Positions 28,822 to 38,948 of a DNA stretch of 64,000 nt are shown here, in pieces. Both the position numbers and the translations under genes were made by a program. The stretch spans positions 1-64,000 of the IMG/VR virus record IMGVR_UViG_3300028563_000011; one strand, 5' to 3'. The notes under the pieces were generated by a model, which was not told the origin of the DNA, did not search any database, and was given only the letters and a program-made list of their open reading frames with translations. The stretch's first letter is position 1. Each line of letters starts with the position of its first letter. The stretch comes from a virus.

Positions 28822-29163
28822 TTAGGACTGTTTAGTCTGCTTGATTGGGGTACCCATATTTTGGGAGGTTGGGACATCGACATGAGGCCCCAAAGAATCG
28901 GCCAAGGTTTGGTTGTCTACCGTGTTTTTCAGAACCACGTTACGGATTGGACCATCTGGTCCTGTAAGTTCATCCGCACTTTTGATGATTGAAGTCGCTC
29001 GATTATTCCAGAAGCCATAGACAGCCCCCGCCACTCCAAGAACCAATGCTGCATATGGAGCAACGTCTTCGGTAGCTATCCAATGTTTAGCTACAGCAAA
29101 AGTCAGGAACATTAGGATCAAACGATCCAATCCTCCTGAAATTTGACTCCAGGATGGCATCAT
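28822..29163 (-). CDS. putative holin (113 aa)
   Basis: Two hydrophobic helices at about 14-30 (LILMFLTFAVAKHWI) and 36-52 (APYAALVLGVAGAVYGF), then a long polar C-terminus. Layout and sequence resemble Pam3-gp28-type putative holins. Directly downstream of two endolysin-type genes. Would form the membrane lesion at lysis. Confidence 0.65.
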   Translation of the reverse strand: MMPSWSQISGGLDRLILMFLTFAVAKHWIATEDVAPYAALVLGVAGAVYGFWNNRATSIIKSADELTGPDGPIRNVVLKNTVDNQTLADSLGPHVDVPTSQNMGTPIKQTKQS

Positions 29164-29226
29164 TAGGAATTCTCCTAGATGTATAAGGAAGAGATGACGG
29201 GGTTGTAGTCTTCACGTTTACGGAAG

Positions 29227-29637
29227 TCAAGCCTTTTTGGTGTGTTTGTGACGGTAATAACCACTATGGTATCTACTGTGATACCCGTGGTTATGTACAA
29301 AGCGTAAACCCCATTCTTGTCCGCCAGGATTATAGGATATATGTACGTGCTTCCCTCCTGGTGCAGAATTATAATCAGTAGAATACCCTCCTGGCCATTG
29401 GTGGAGATGATTATAAATACAACCGGGGTTTCCAGAGATATCTACAGCCCGCCCAATGGGGTGATTTGAATGGTAGCCACGCCCAGCACGAGCAGAAACA
29501 ATAGTACTACCACAGTCTTGAATTATTTCTAAAGCTTTGGATATTAACTGTGGAGCAACAACCCCATGTAATGAATCTGCAAGTGTGACGTTAAGTGAAG
29601 AAAGCAAGAACACTAAACTACCAAGAACAATCCTCAT
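29227..29637 (-). CDS. secreted M15-like peptidase (136 aa)
   Basis: Signal peptide (MRIVLGSLVFLLSSLNVTLA). The mature part has SNHPIGRAVDISG and KHVHISY, an H-x6-D and H-x-H zinc pattern of D-Ala-D-Ala carboxypeptidase-like (M15/peptidoglycan) enzymes. The C-terminal tail is His/Tyr-rich (YHSRYHSGYYRHKHTKK). Likely a periplasmic murein hydrolase acting with the GH25 enzyme. Confidence 0.75.
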   Translation of the reverse strand: MRIVLGSLVFLLSSLNVTLADSLHGVVAPQLISKALEIIQDCGSTIVSARAGRGYHSNHPIGRAVDISGNPGCIYNHLHQWPGGYSTDYNSAPGGKHVHISYNPGGQEWGLRFVHNHGYHSRYHSGYYRHKHTKKA

Positions 29638-29646
29638 AATCCCTCC

Positions 29647-30279
29647 TTATTTTACCCATTCAGCTTTGAGCTTCTCCAAACTACCACTATAATGGTTTAT
29701 ATCTAGTCCTTTAGCACAAGTAATCCCGGGGACGTTATGGGGTAACGGTCCAACCCCGTCTCCTGTATATTGCCAAAGCCATTGAGTGGGCCATTGTTTT
29801 GGACACACTGGTTTTGGCCCGTATTGTGACAACCATAAATCTATGTTCTTCCAGAAGGGATCAGTTTTTGTACCAAGTTGTTGCTTAATTAAAAAGCCAG
29901 AATAAAGCTTGGGCCAACGTCCGACTTTATCATGGACAAGTTGTAGCCACTTTTGTACGTCTGATAATGGAACCTTTGGGTCTTCATGATCCAAAGCTAA
30001 AAGTAAATCTGAAATATCTGTCCCTATATTGGTTAAAAACCAAGAAACTTGTTCCTCTATATCTCCTGGGCTCATGTAGTGGTAGCCCCCATAAAGTAAC
30101 CCCATATCTCTAGCAGGACCTCGACGCCAACCAAAGCTATGGTCTTGAACTCCCCTACCTTCAGTTACCTTATTGATTACTCCCCAAATGCCAAAAGCTT
30201 TAGCTCCAGCAAATTTGTCTTGGACATTCTCATAGTGAGAAAGATCTATAACACGAGGTACCACATTCGTACTAACCAA
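29647..30279 (-). CDS. GH25 lysozyme endolysin (210 aa)
   Basis: Glycoside hydrolase 25 fold: VIDLSHYENVQDKF at the N-terminus (first catalytic-site Asp), KVTEGRG, LALDHED (acid pair near residue 97-99) and WLWQYTGDGVG at the C-terminus. No signal peptide, so release depends on the holin. Cuts MurNAc-GlcNAc bonds. Start TTG/ATG region near 30279. Confidence 0.88.
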   Translation of the reverse strand: MVSTNVVPRVIDLSHYENVQDKFAGAKAFGIWGVINKVTEGRGVQDHSFGWRRGPARDMGLLYGGYHYMSPGDIEEQVSWFLTNIGTDISDLLLALDHEDPKVPLSDVQKWLQLVHDKVGRWPKLYSGFLIKQQLGTKTDPFWKNIDLWLSQYGPKPVCPKQWPTQWLWQYTGDGVGPLPHNVPGITCAKGLDINHYSGSLEKLKAEWVK

Positions 30280-30300
30280 GAGTTCCTCCCTTTAGCGTTC

Positions 30301-33294
30301 TCATACATTACTCATTCCGGCAGCGTTAACCCATACAAGAACCTTGCCTCCGGTCGTAGCATTTGCGTTGTCTATAGCTAGACAATCAGCCACATTACCG
30401 CGATCATAAAGATACGGAGTGAGCCCGTTAACAGTGCCGTCTATACCTAAATCAAGAGGGGCCTTAGTAGATACGTCTCTAACATTGTTACGGTTAGCCG
30501 CAATTGACCAATCAATGTAGCCTTCGGCCAACCACAAACAATTACGGCGGCCAACGAAAGAATTAACTCCCGAATCACCTGTGTCATTCGACCAGATCGT
30601 TACCGGCGTATTGAGCGGCACATGGCCGCCGTTGACCGGAGCTACAGGCGTAAGTTTGCAATCAACCGTGTCCTTAAACAGAGTAGCAGAACCACCGCCA
30701 GTGTGACTAATAGAGCCGAAAATCCAAATGTCACCATTGGCTTGAGTTAGTGTAGGCCCTGCCCCACCAGAATTAAGCTGACACAATACAGTGCCAGCAC
30801 CGTCGGACGTAAAGATATTGAGTTCGCCACTCCCTCTAATAATATCAAAACTATCGAGATTATTACGAGTAACATACATAGTCTTACTGTCATCTTCCGG
30901 GCAGATGCGGAAGAAAAACGATATAGCAGTTGAGTATGATGCTGATATAGGAGGCTCAAGCATATACGCTCTATTGCCGCCACCATCTACTTGACCTGGA
31001 GGGTCTTCAATACGATTTCCAGGATTTAATCTAATATTAACTGGGATAGTATTAGCCGCACCATATAAGATTGTAACCGTTCCAGTTGTACCACCTGGGT
31101 ATACCCCAACTGTAAGATTGTACACGGGCTGGTTAGAAAATGCTGTCAAACTACGCCAAATTTGCCCCGAAGCATCGATAGTAAACTGTTTATCCTCATT
31201 CCCAGTCAATATAACAAAGGAAGTAGGGGTACCAAAAGCCGCAACTTGACCTACAGGAGCGCCGAGTTGTTGTGCGTTATAGGAAGCATTAAGCGACAAA
31301 TAGATTGTCTGTGTAGGCGGTAAACACGGAAAACCACCAGGCTGCTTAGCACGAAGCCAACGAAGCACGAAATCAGCAATGACGCGATGACCCGAATCAT
31401 TAGGATGATCGTCGTCAACACGTAACGACCGAGGAATGCGGTCAAGAATACGATCAACTTGATCGGTTGGAGATAGGTTACCTGCTGCCTGAAGTAATAC
31501 AATCTGATTGAACCATTTACCTCTATAATTTATATCTAGCCATCGTTTAATTTGCTGTACTACAACCCAACCGGAGGTTCCGCGTTGCCCGGTATGCGGC
31601 AAAAAGTAGAGACAGTCATCTCCATGATCAACGGAAGTAAAAATAGAAGCCACATTGCTCTTAATAGCGGCAATAGACGGAAGCGAGCCTAGAATCGTAA
31701 TATCGTTAGTACCACCATTAAAAACATGCGAACTTGCTTTTTGTGGAGAACTTTCAGCATTGGTATTGGTCAATATCGCAGAGGTAAGCGACCCCCCTAC
31801 ACCACGATTAGTAACAGTACCGCCGGTAGTATTAGAACCGACTACTCCTGGCCATGCTGTAGCTGTGGTAGTCGGGCCTGGAATGCCAGCTACAATGCTG
31901 TCACCTTCGGCCACAAGATTTTTTGTCAACGTAACTGGCAATGGAACAACACCAATCAAAAGCGAATCATCCGCGTTTAGCCTAGCATTAAGTACGTTAA
32001 TCTGACTTTGCAAATCAGTTATTTCTTGTTCAAGCATTGGTAAGCTATTTAATGCAACCTGAAATTCTGGTAGATCAGATAAACTGATTACTTTTATTAC
32101 TTCAATATCAGTAACAGGATCGGTGCCAAAGGTTTGAACAAAAGGACGTGCGTAGACTGCTCCTGTGGGTGCAGTTGTCACTAAATTTAGTGCGCTCCGG
32201 GATATATCTTTGTACGATTCTGTACGTCCACTGGTGACAACAAGTTCATTAAGATCATTAAGGACTGTAGTATCATTAGGAGAGTTAAGCCTCGCTTTGG
32301 TGTTGTCATACCAAGCTACCGCCAAACGAACAGTATCATTAGCTGGGTCACTACTATTTGTACGCCGACGTACAACGTATCGAACACGATAAGAATAAGT
32401 GTCCTCTAATTCAAATAGAGAACGAGTAGCAACAATCCCAGACCCAGTAACTCGTATAACGTCCCCATCACTTGCCGTTATAACTGCGCTAAGAGGGGTT
32501 AAGCTATCAGGCTCTCCTCCAGTAAGAACTGAGACAAATAAATCTGGAGTATCTCCAGGGCGGAAAGGAACACTAAAGGCTTGGACCCCAGAAAGGTCCC
32601 CAGCACCAGCACCAATATTAGCCCTAGCTTGGGCTTGCTGTGGGACCGTTAGTGATTGTCCAGTATCAAATCGCACTGCCTTACTAGCAATTTCTCCACC
32701 AACAAAAGCTGTGCTGGCTATTTTAGTACTACTGTTCCCAGAACTTTGTGTGGGAGTAGTAGGATTACCGGTTAAAGCAGGTGAATCAATCGGTGCTTTA
32801 GCCCCAAGTTCAGTTTGAACATAAGCTGTTGTAGCGATTTGGGGGGTATTAGTTCCAGGTGTAGCTGTTGGAGCAGCAGGAGTACCAGTAAGAGTGGGGG
32901 AAGCTATATTTGCTTTTGCGGATAAAGCATCAGCAGATAACCACTTCCAACCAGCAGGTGAGACCGACCAAGCATAAACGCCAGTGTTACTGACTGAACC
33001 TCCTACAACAGGATCGGTATGGGTACCCCCATCTCCATAGACTTCAGCCTTTTCTCCCAAAAAAGTTCCAGTAATAGCGCTAAGATGAACCCAAGTGTCT
33101 TGTACAATTGAGTTACCATTTGCTTGCTCAAGATTAGACAATCTTGTAGCTAAAGCGCCAGCACCACCCAATTGAGTTGCCAAGTCAGAAATAGTTTGTC
33201 TAACCGGACCTGTGTTTCCATTCACACCCAAAACATGGGTAGTAGAGGAAACAAGTGGGGAATTGGGGGCTTGGATGGTATCGTCGTCTGCCAT
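30301..33294 (-). CDS. tail fibre with SGNH esterase domain (997 aa)
   Basis: The N-terminal about 430 residues are a fibre stalk with repeated TP-x-APTAT-type segments and a coiled coil (LPMLEQEITDLQSQINVLN). An SGNH hydrolase spans about 455-645: EGDSI near 461, NRGVGG, GGTNDI and DDDHPNDSGH near 633, giving the Ser and Asp-x-x-His parts. Residues about 800-997 look like a LamG-type beta-sandwich. Probably deacetylates or binds a host surface polysaccharide. Confidence 0.85.
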   Translation of the reverse strand: MADDDTIQAPNSPLVSSTTHVLGVNGNTGPVRQTISDLATQLGGAGALATRLSNLEQANGNSIVQDTWVHLSAITGTFLGEKAEVYGDGGTHTDPVVGGSVSNTGVYAWSVSPAGWKWLSADALSAKANIASPTLTGTPAAPTATPGTNTPQIATTAYVQTELGAKAPIDSPALTGNPTTPTQSSGNSSTKIASTAFVGGEIASKAVRFDTGQSLTVPQQAQARANIGAGAGDLSGVQAFSVPFRPGDTPDLFVSVLTGGEPDSLTPLSAVITASDGDVIRVTGSGIVATRSLFELEDTYSYRVRYVVRRRTNSSDPANDTVRLAVAWYDNTKARLNSPNDTTVLNDLNELVVTSGRTESYKDISRSALNLVTTAPTGAVYARPFVQTFGTDPVTDIEVIKVISLSDLPEFQVALNSLPMLEQEITDLQSQINVLNARLNADDSLLIGVVPLPVTLTKNLVAEGDSIVAGIPGPTTTATAWPGVVGSNTTGGTVTNRGVGGSLTSAILTNTNAESSPQKASSHVFNGGTNDITILGSLPSIAAIKSNVASIFTSVDHGDDCLYFLPHTGQRGTSGWVVVQQIKRWLDINYRGKWFNQIVLLQAAGNLSPTDQVDRILDRIPRSLRVDDDHPNDSGHRVIADFVLRWLRAKQPGGFPCLPPTQTIYLSLNASYNAQQLGAPVGQVAAFGTPTSFVILTGNEDKQFTIDASGQIWRSLTAFSNQPVYNLTVGVYPGGTTGTVTILYGAANTIPVNIRLNPGNRIEDPPGQVDGGGNRAYMLEPPISASYSTAISFFFRICPEDDSKTMYVTRNNLDSFDIIRGSGELNIFTSDGAGTVLCQLNSGGAGPTLTQANGDIWIFGSISHTGGGSATLFKDTVDCKLTPVAPVNGGHVPLNTPVTIWSNDTGDSGVNSFVGRRNCLWLAEGYIDWSIAANRNNVRDVSTKAPLDLGIDGTVNGLTPYLYDRGNVADCLAIDNANATTGGKVLVWVNAAGMSNV

Positions 33295-33312
33295 GACTCA
33301 CCTTATCTTAAC

Positions 33313-34902
33313 TTAGAAGACTTCCCAAACCTCAATAGTAGAATTTATAAGAACACTTGATGTTCCATTAGGAGTGTTTTGAGCAAATTGTGGAACAATA
33401 GTTCCAGTAGTACTGACTCTAATAAATCCTTCAATCTCAGTAAATACAGTTGTAGCCCCAGCTTGACCAGCCCCAGTAGCACCTAAGGCAGTTTGTCTCT
33501 TTGTTACTACAAGAGAACTCGCTCCATTATTTATGGACTTAATGTTATAAGTGATAGATACGGGCGTAGCTGTACCCCCCATTGAATATTGATGACCACC
33601 TGTAGCATCGGCTGTTACGTGTAACACAACTCTAAATTTATAATTGACTCCAGAAGCAAGATTAACCTGAAGATCAGTAATCGACGCTAAAGTAGCATTC
33701 GTCTTATCGAATTGAGCAGTTAGATAGTGCAGTCCGTTAGTACCTAATATTCCTTTAGTTATATCACTTGTTTTAAGAACATTGCCAATATTCATAACAT
33801 TGGAGTTAGTAGCTCCGTAGACATCAACACTAGGACCAATTACTATGTTATTACTACCACTTGTTAGACTAGCAGCAGCGCCAGGGCCTATAATAGTATT
33901 ACTGTTTCCAGTAACCAAGAGAGCACCAGCAGCTTGCCCAATACCAATATTATTAGCACCAGTAGCATTAACAAATGCATTAACGCCTATAGCAACATTG
34001 TTGTCAGCTAGATCGGAATTTAGGGCGTTAGCCCCTATCGCAATGTTATAATTACCATGCTTATTTTGGTAAAGAGCAGTCGAACCAAACCCTACATTGT
34101 AGTTTCCATCTATATTCGCAGCTAAACAACGGTCCCCTATAGCAACATTTGATAGACCAGTAGTATTAGCTAATAAACAAGCCCCACCGATAGATATGTT
34201 AACATTTCCGCTTGTATTAACCGGTAATGCCGAAGTGCCAATAGCAACATTGCTAGTACCGGTATTAGCGCCAGCAATTGCACCGTTACCGATAGCGACG
34301 TTACCAGCACCAGTATTGGCTCCGGCAAGAGCCGAAACTCCAATCGCTATATTATTATCCCCTGTATTAGCATTACCAGCAGCCGAACCAATTGCAGTAT
34401 TAGATGCCCCAGTTGTCCCACTTGTTAAAGTATTGGCACCAACCGCTGTGTTGTTAGTACCAGCTATGTTACTTCGTAAGGCATTCGTACCAACTGCTGT
34501 ATTACTTACTCCCGTACTATCTCGAAGAGCAAGAGCCCCTACAGCAGTAACTTGAACAGCGGTAGTGACGGATTGCATGGCACGATTGCCAATTGCAACA
34601 TTGTTACCAGCCGTAGTATTAGCAGCCCCAGCATTATACCCAACAAATACGTTTGAACCTCCAGTTGTATTTGCTAGACCAGCATTAACCCCTACCGCAG
34701 TATTGAAAGCCCCTGTATTATTTGCAGTGAGGGTTGAATAACCTACAGCTGTATTATTATTACCTGTGGTAAGGGAGCGGAGAGCTCCATAACCAAATAA
34801 TGTATTAAAACTGGAGACAACTGCTCCTATAAATCGACGTAAACGTGGGCGACTACCGGGGTTCAAAAACATGGGCTTAGAAATCCCCAACAACAGCTGC
34901 AA
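33313..34902 (-). CDS. tail fibre with YadA-head-like repeats (529 aa)
   Basis: Residues about 30-360 are dense repeats of the type NTAVGxxAL and NVAIGNGA, every 14-18 residues, the left-handed beta-roll of trimeric autotransporter heads. A beta-rich C-terminal domain (400-529) follows. Predicted trimeric spike or fibre binding the host. Overlaps the upstream gene by about 26 bp. Confidence 0.8.
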   Translation of the reverse strand: MQLLLGISKPMFLNPGSRPRLRRFIGAVVSSFNTLFGYGALRSLTTGNNNTAVGYSTLTANNTGAFNTAVGVNAGLANTTGGSNVFVGYNAGAANTTAGNNVAIGNRAMQSVTTAVQVTAVGALALRDSTGVSNTAVGTNALRSNIAGTNNTAVGANTLTSGTTGASNTAIGSAAGNANTGDNNIAIGVSALAGANTGAGNVAIGNGAIAGANTGTSNVAIGTSALPVNTSGNVNISIGGACLLANTTGLSNVAIGDRCLAANIDGNYNVGFGSTALYQNKHGNYNIAIGANALNSDLADNNVAIGVNAFVNATGANNIGIGQAAGALLVTGNSNTIIGPGAAASLTSGSNNIVIGPSVDVYGATNSNVMNIGNVLKTSDITKGILGTNGLHYLTAQFDKTNATLASITDLQVNLASGVNYKFRVVLHVTADATGGHQYSMGGTATPVSITYNIKSINNGASSLVVTKRQTALGATGAGQAGATTVFTEIEGFIRVSTTGTIVPQFAQNTPNGTSSVLINSTIEVWEVF

Positions 34903-35314
34903 GGTTAATAAAGGAATTAGTGGTTAACGCAGTTGCAAAAGTTGCTTGTAGTATATCTCCACTTTGGAGGAAGAAATATGGGTTTCCATCACTATCAATA
35001 GGTAAACCAGGCCATAAAGTGGGGGTCATAAGGTTCTTGGCTGGGGTCCCGTTAGCCCAGCCATCATTCACAGCAGTTGTAAAAACAACACCACCATAAA
35101 TAATACCACTCCTATTTATCGCAAGAGTGACATTGTGTGTAAGAGAACCATCATTATTGTTTTCCCAAAGACCAATTATCTTAGAACCATTAGCCCCACC
35201 AGTGTACAAAGTTTTATACGTGCCTGGGGCATCTGGTGTTGATATTGTTCCCAAAAACTGAACCAAAGCAAGTTTAGGAACTTGAACCAATACTGGTGAG
35301 GAAGAAGTAGCCAT
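34877..35314 (-). CDS. tail-associated protein (145 aa)
   Basis: Beta-rich with Gly/Thr/Asn: TYKTLYTGGANGSKIIGLWE and WPGLPIDSDGNPYFFLQSGD. Resembles small tail-tip or fibre-base proteins encoded between the J protein and fibres. Starts at the stop of the upstream gene. Confidence 0.65.
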   Translation of the reverse strand: MATSSSPVLVQVPKLALVQFLGTISTPDAPGTYKTLYTGGANGSKIIGLWENNNDGSLTHNVTLAINRSGIIYGGVVFTTAVNDGWANGTPAKNLMTPTLWPGLPIDSDGNPYFFLQSGDILQATFATALTTNSFINLAAVVGDF

Positions 35315-35799
35315 TATATGCCTCCAAAGTGAGTGAAGTTATATAGATAATTCACAGAATCCCAAGGCTTTGTATGGTAGCCGTTAATTATGACCCACCC
35401 ATCAACCCCATTACTCTTAAATCCAAGGATACCATCAGCGATCTTTATACTGATCGTAGTGTATATTTTATTTATTACATCGCTACCAGCCCTTGTGATA
35501 GAAATTTTAATTCCACTTGTGCAATTCCCTGATTCATCCCCCACCCAAAGCACTACGCCAGCCTCAACACTATTAGCAGCGGGTAAAGTAACCGTTCTTG
35601 AAGCTGTTAAAGAGGTGTAAGAAATCCAGTATTCTGAACCAGCAGTTATAGTATGATCAGCATCAGCAACAGTTGTGCGAGTGGCAAGCAAAGCATAAAG
35701 TTCAATGAAATTGTCATTTGCTTTTATGAAAGCAGTGCGTAGTGGATCACCGGTACCATCGTTGGCGACCGTACCGACACTAATGCTTTCTCTAGCCAT
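35314..35799 (-). CDS. tail fibre-associated protein (161 aa)
   Basis: N-terminus ISVGTVANDGTGDPLRTAFI, KANDNFIELY is a common phage fibre-attachment module. The rest is a beta-rich domain. Overlaps the tail-tip gene stop by one base, so it is tightly coupled. Likely adaptor between tail tip and fibres. Confidence 0.7.
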   Translation of the reverse strand: MARESISVGTVANDGTGDPLRTAFIKANDNFIELYALLATRTTVADADHTITAGSEYWISYTSLTASRTVTLPAANSVEAGVVLWVGDESGNCTSGIKISITRAGSDVINKIYTTISIKIADGILGFKSNGVDGWVIINGYHTKPWDSVNYLYNFTHFGGI

Positions 35800-38700
35800 T
35801 AAAACGAATCCGCCTTGAGTATTGCATTATCTGCACTGAACACTGTAGTATCAGCTGTAGGCCCAAAGTGAATATAGAATGTTTTCGTATCCGAGTAAAG
35901 GCTAGACGTGCCACCAAAGCTTGTGGCTAAAACTTTAACTTCTATGGTATCACCCAACGCAAAACCAGTCAAAGTAACTTCTCCTGCCCCCGCAGGACCT
36001 GTTACCGTTGAGAATGTTGGACCACCGACATGTCGATACGCAACAGTATACGTAAATGGCGGAACACCAAATCCCGCAGCTATGAAAACTTCTGCGCTTC
36101 CCAATGCAATTGTTGTATTTATAACCGTTATAGAAGGAATACCAGGGGCCACATCCGGTACTGACGTTATATCCCCAATCCGCCCATCCCAAGCTGGTGG
36201 AACTTCTGCATCCGTTAACGAATCAATTTGAGGGGCATGAGGTAATAATGTCAGTAAACCACTATGAGTATCATTCCGTTCAATTGACTTAACTATAACT
36301 TCTAAGGCTGGGGAGGAGATCGAGTAAAATGAAGCCAAATCTCCAACTTCAGGTAAAGTCCCAGAACTTGTTATAACTAAGAGTTTGGTAGTACCATCCA
36401 TAGGAGCAATAGTATGTTCTATGGTTGAATTATCTGAACTCCGGAACCTACATTTGTAGGTTCCGCTCGCTACCATTGTAACAAATTCATCGATCTCTAC
36501 TGTATTATCTGAAACGGAACGGACTCGTCCACCAATCTGACGCCTATCAATTACTGGGTGTGCTAAATACCCAGCATCCCCCCGGCTGATCGTAAGATGT
36601 TCAATATCCTGATTAACTGTCCAACTACGCCTTCGGTAGATTGCCTCGTACTGACGACGCCTTGCTTCAATCCAAACTTCTGCAGGGTCTGTTTTACCAG
36701 GGATATTCAAATCCTCAGTGATTGCTACATCACCAAGATCAACTCCTGGGAAAGGAACGGTACGCCTTGATGCTATATAGTTATAGGTTTTATCCAAAAA
36801 TGGAACAACGTAAGCATCAGGATAGAATATTGGGGGATCGGCCTCCTTCAACCCCCAAGAATTCCTTGTAGAGATGTTATCAAAAAACTCCGTACGGGGC
36901 CTATCAATTATGATAGTACGTTTATCCAACCTTGCAGGCAATGCCCGTCCTGCACCACAAATATCTGCAAGAGTATCCTCACGAGTGACTGCATCCGTAA
37001 TAAAGGCATTATAGGTCAAACCTTTAGTGTTACAAAAGGTATGCCAATCCTCAAAAGCAGCAAGATCAAGCTCCGAGTCTTGATCTGGAAATACGTTTTG
37101 GGGGCCTTGTAAGAGTAGCCTAGCAATAGAAGCTGGGTTGGATGTTGCTTGAGTTACCCAAGAACTCCCATTCCAATCTGGGCAAAGTCTTCTAGCGAAG
37201 ATATTGAAAGTATCAAGAGTACCATTCAATTGAGCACTAGCTTTTATCCGTAAGGCCACATAAGCCATAGGCTTTTCGTAATTGAACGGGTATTCCGGTC
37301 GAAACCCACGAGACGTAACCCAAGTACACTTAGCTGTTGCGCGATTATTCCCTGAAACTGCGTCACTATCTGAATAAATAGAGTATTTTGTTAGTTTTAT
37401 CTCGTATTGTCCCCTAGGAACATCCCATTCAATCATTCGCCAAAATGGCGTAAGAGTTCCAGCACTAATTGTAAGGACACCATCCCTAGTCATCCCTGCG
37501 CCAATAACATCCAACCAAGTAGAAGACCCAATAGCACGATACTGGGCTTGGATGTCAATACTTATAGGATGGGGTCCGCCATTACTATCATAAAGAATCA
37601 TCCCTCCTGGAAAGAAAATCTCAACTTGAATATGAGTTATATCCCTAGCTGAAGCTCGAATTTGGGGTTGTTCTGATCCAGGAACAAACTGTGGAGAAAG
37701 TACTCCAGTTAATTGTGGAGGAGGCAAGTCAATTGAGAGGGATTCCTCAATAACCTGTTGGTGGTATAAGGTAAGAGGATCATCTGTGTCATAACCTTCA
37801 CGGTACTCAATTTCGTAGTCCGTGAATTCTGTTAAATCAGTTAGCCCTATCCTAGGGGCGTAATTCGAAAGATCAAGCGGACCATATCCTAACAAGAAAG
37901 CTACACGAATATAACGGTCATCCCCAACCGTTTCACTATACGGAAATGCCGCGTAAGGGGGAGCAAAACGCAACTCCCCAAACACGTTAGGTACTGGCAT
38001 TTCCGGTGTAGCTGTATTCTGTAAACCATCAATAGCATAAATCTGCCCAGCCGATAACGTAACTGGGGGCCTAATTGGCACAAGAGCATTAACGATTGCT
38101 CCACCACCTAAAGCTAAGGCTCCAGTACCAACTGCACTCAAAAAGTTAACAGCATTTGCCGAAAATAGTCCTGTGGCTGTTAAGGCTGGAGCAAGTTCTA
38201 ATTGTCCTATAGCCAAAGCAGCAACAGTAACAGCAATCAACAAAGCCGACCGCAATAAGTCATTGGCCCCAGGTATAACCCGTATAAACAGTTTGTCCCA
38301 AGCTTTGGGTTTAATTCTTGACCATTGCTTTTGAGGTACTACAACATTATCGAACAAGACCCGAACACGATTATACTGGGCCTCAGCGAGGCCAGGGAGG
38401 GCCAAGGAGACCGCATCCGCGATCGTGGAGCCAAGGGGGACCGTTAGGGAGAAACGCTCTCCCAGGTCTAAACTCGGGAGAATTAGAGCCTTCCCAGCTT
38501 CGAGGGGAACAGGCTCCACAGCTATCTCAGGTACGTAAAACCTATGACGTAAAAAACGACCAATTAAAGGCTTCCATCGGCCTTCATTGTACCGCTCAAC
38601 TCTCGAAGTAATGTCATGAGCTACATGTATAAATTCACCCCGACGCCGTACTAAGCCAATATGGGACTCAACTCGTCCTAACTTAAATGTTACTAAGTCA

Positions 38701-38948
38701 AAAGGTCGAACCTCAGTCTCATCAATATTATGCCAAGGCCAATATTCTGATGAGTCTAAACTTGCCAATGTGGCTTGCCTAAGCTCCTCTTCGCAAGCTT
38801 CTCCATAAAATCCAGGAAGGTTGATGCCCAGCTGCTCTTGGTAGACAAGAGAGATCAACCCCCAACAAGAAACTCCAGAGCGTTGGGCTCCACCCTCAGT
38901 AAAGGATAAGCCAAGATAATCACTACTCCAGTGCCGAATATTATTCAT
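35799..38948 (-). CDS. tail tip protein: NlpC/P60 + gpI-like + gpJ-like fusion (1049 aa)
   Basis: Residues 1-135 are an NlpC/P60-type domain (SGVSCWGLISLVY with Cys28; ESHIGLVRR with His near 95; HVAHD). Residues about 150-240 resemble the lambda gpI tail assembly region, including hydrophobic LLIAVTVAALAIG. Residues 290-950 are a gpJ-like central tail tip protein and the end is FN3-like. In lambda these are three genes (K, I, J). The peptidase part would open peptidoglycan during entry. Confidence 0.8.
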   Translation of the reverse strand: MNNIRHWSSDYLGLSFTEGGAQRSGVSCWGLISLVYQEQLGINLPGFYGEACEEELRQATLASLDSSEYWPWHNIDETEVRPFDLVTFKLGRVESHIGLVRRRGEFIHVAHDITSRVERYNEGRWKPLIGRFLRHRFYVPEIAVEPVPLEAGKALILPSLDLGERFSLTVPLGSTIADAVSLALPGLAEAQYNRVRVLFDNVVVPQKQWSRIKPKAWDKLFIRVIPGANDLLRSALLIAVTVAALAIGQLELAPALTATGLFSANAVNFLSAVGTGALALGGGAIVNALVPIRPPVTLSAGQIYAIDGLQNTATPEMPVPNVFGELRFAPPYAAFPYSETVGDDRYIRVAFLLGYGPLDLSNYAPRIGLTDLTEFTDYEIEYREGYDTDDPLTLYHQQVIEESLSIDLPPPQLTGVLSPQFVPGSEQPQIRASARDITHIQVEIFFPGGMILYDSNGGPHPISIDIQAQYRAIGSSTWLDVIGAGMTRDGVLTISAGTLTPFWRMIEWDVPRGQYEIKLTKYSIYSDSDAVSGNNRATAKCTWVTSRGFRPEYPFNYEKPMAYVALRIKASAQLNGTLDTFNIFARRLCPDWNGSSWVTQATSNPASIARLLLQGPQNVFPDQDSELDLAAFEDWHTFCNTKGLTYNAFITDAVTREDTLADICGAGRALPARLDKRTIIIDRPRTEFFDNISTRNSWGLKEADPPIFYPDAYVVPFLDKTYNYIASRRTVPFPGVDLGDVAITEDLNIPGKTDPAEVWIEARRRQYEAIYRRRSWTVNQDIEHLTISRGDAGYLAHPVIDRRQIGGRVRSVSDNTVEIDEFVTMVASGTYKCRFRSSDNSTIEHTIAPMDGTTKLLVITSSGTLPEVGDLASFYSISSPALEVIVKSIERNDTHSGLLTLLPHAPQIDSLTDAEVPPAWDGRIGDITSVPDVAPGIPSITVINTTIALGSAEVFIAAGFGVPPFTYTVAYRHVGGPTFSTVTGPAGAGEVTLTGFALGDTIEVKVLATSFGGTSSLYSDTKTFYIHFGPTADTTVFSADNAILKADSF

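Noticed and set aside
30301-38948. + strand frames across the fibre and tail tip genes
   Set aside because: Antisense shadows of repetitive fibre sequence, e.g. 34196-34555.
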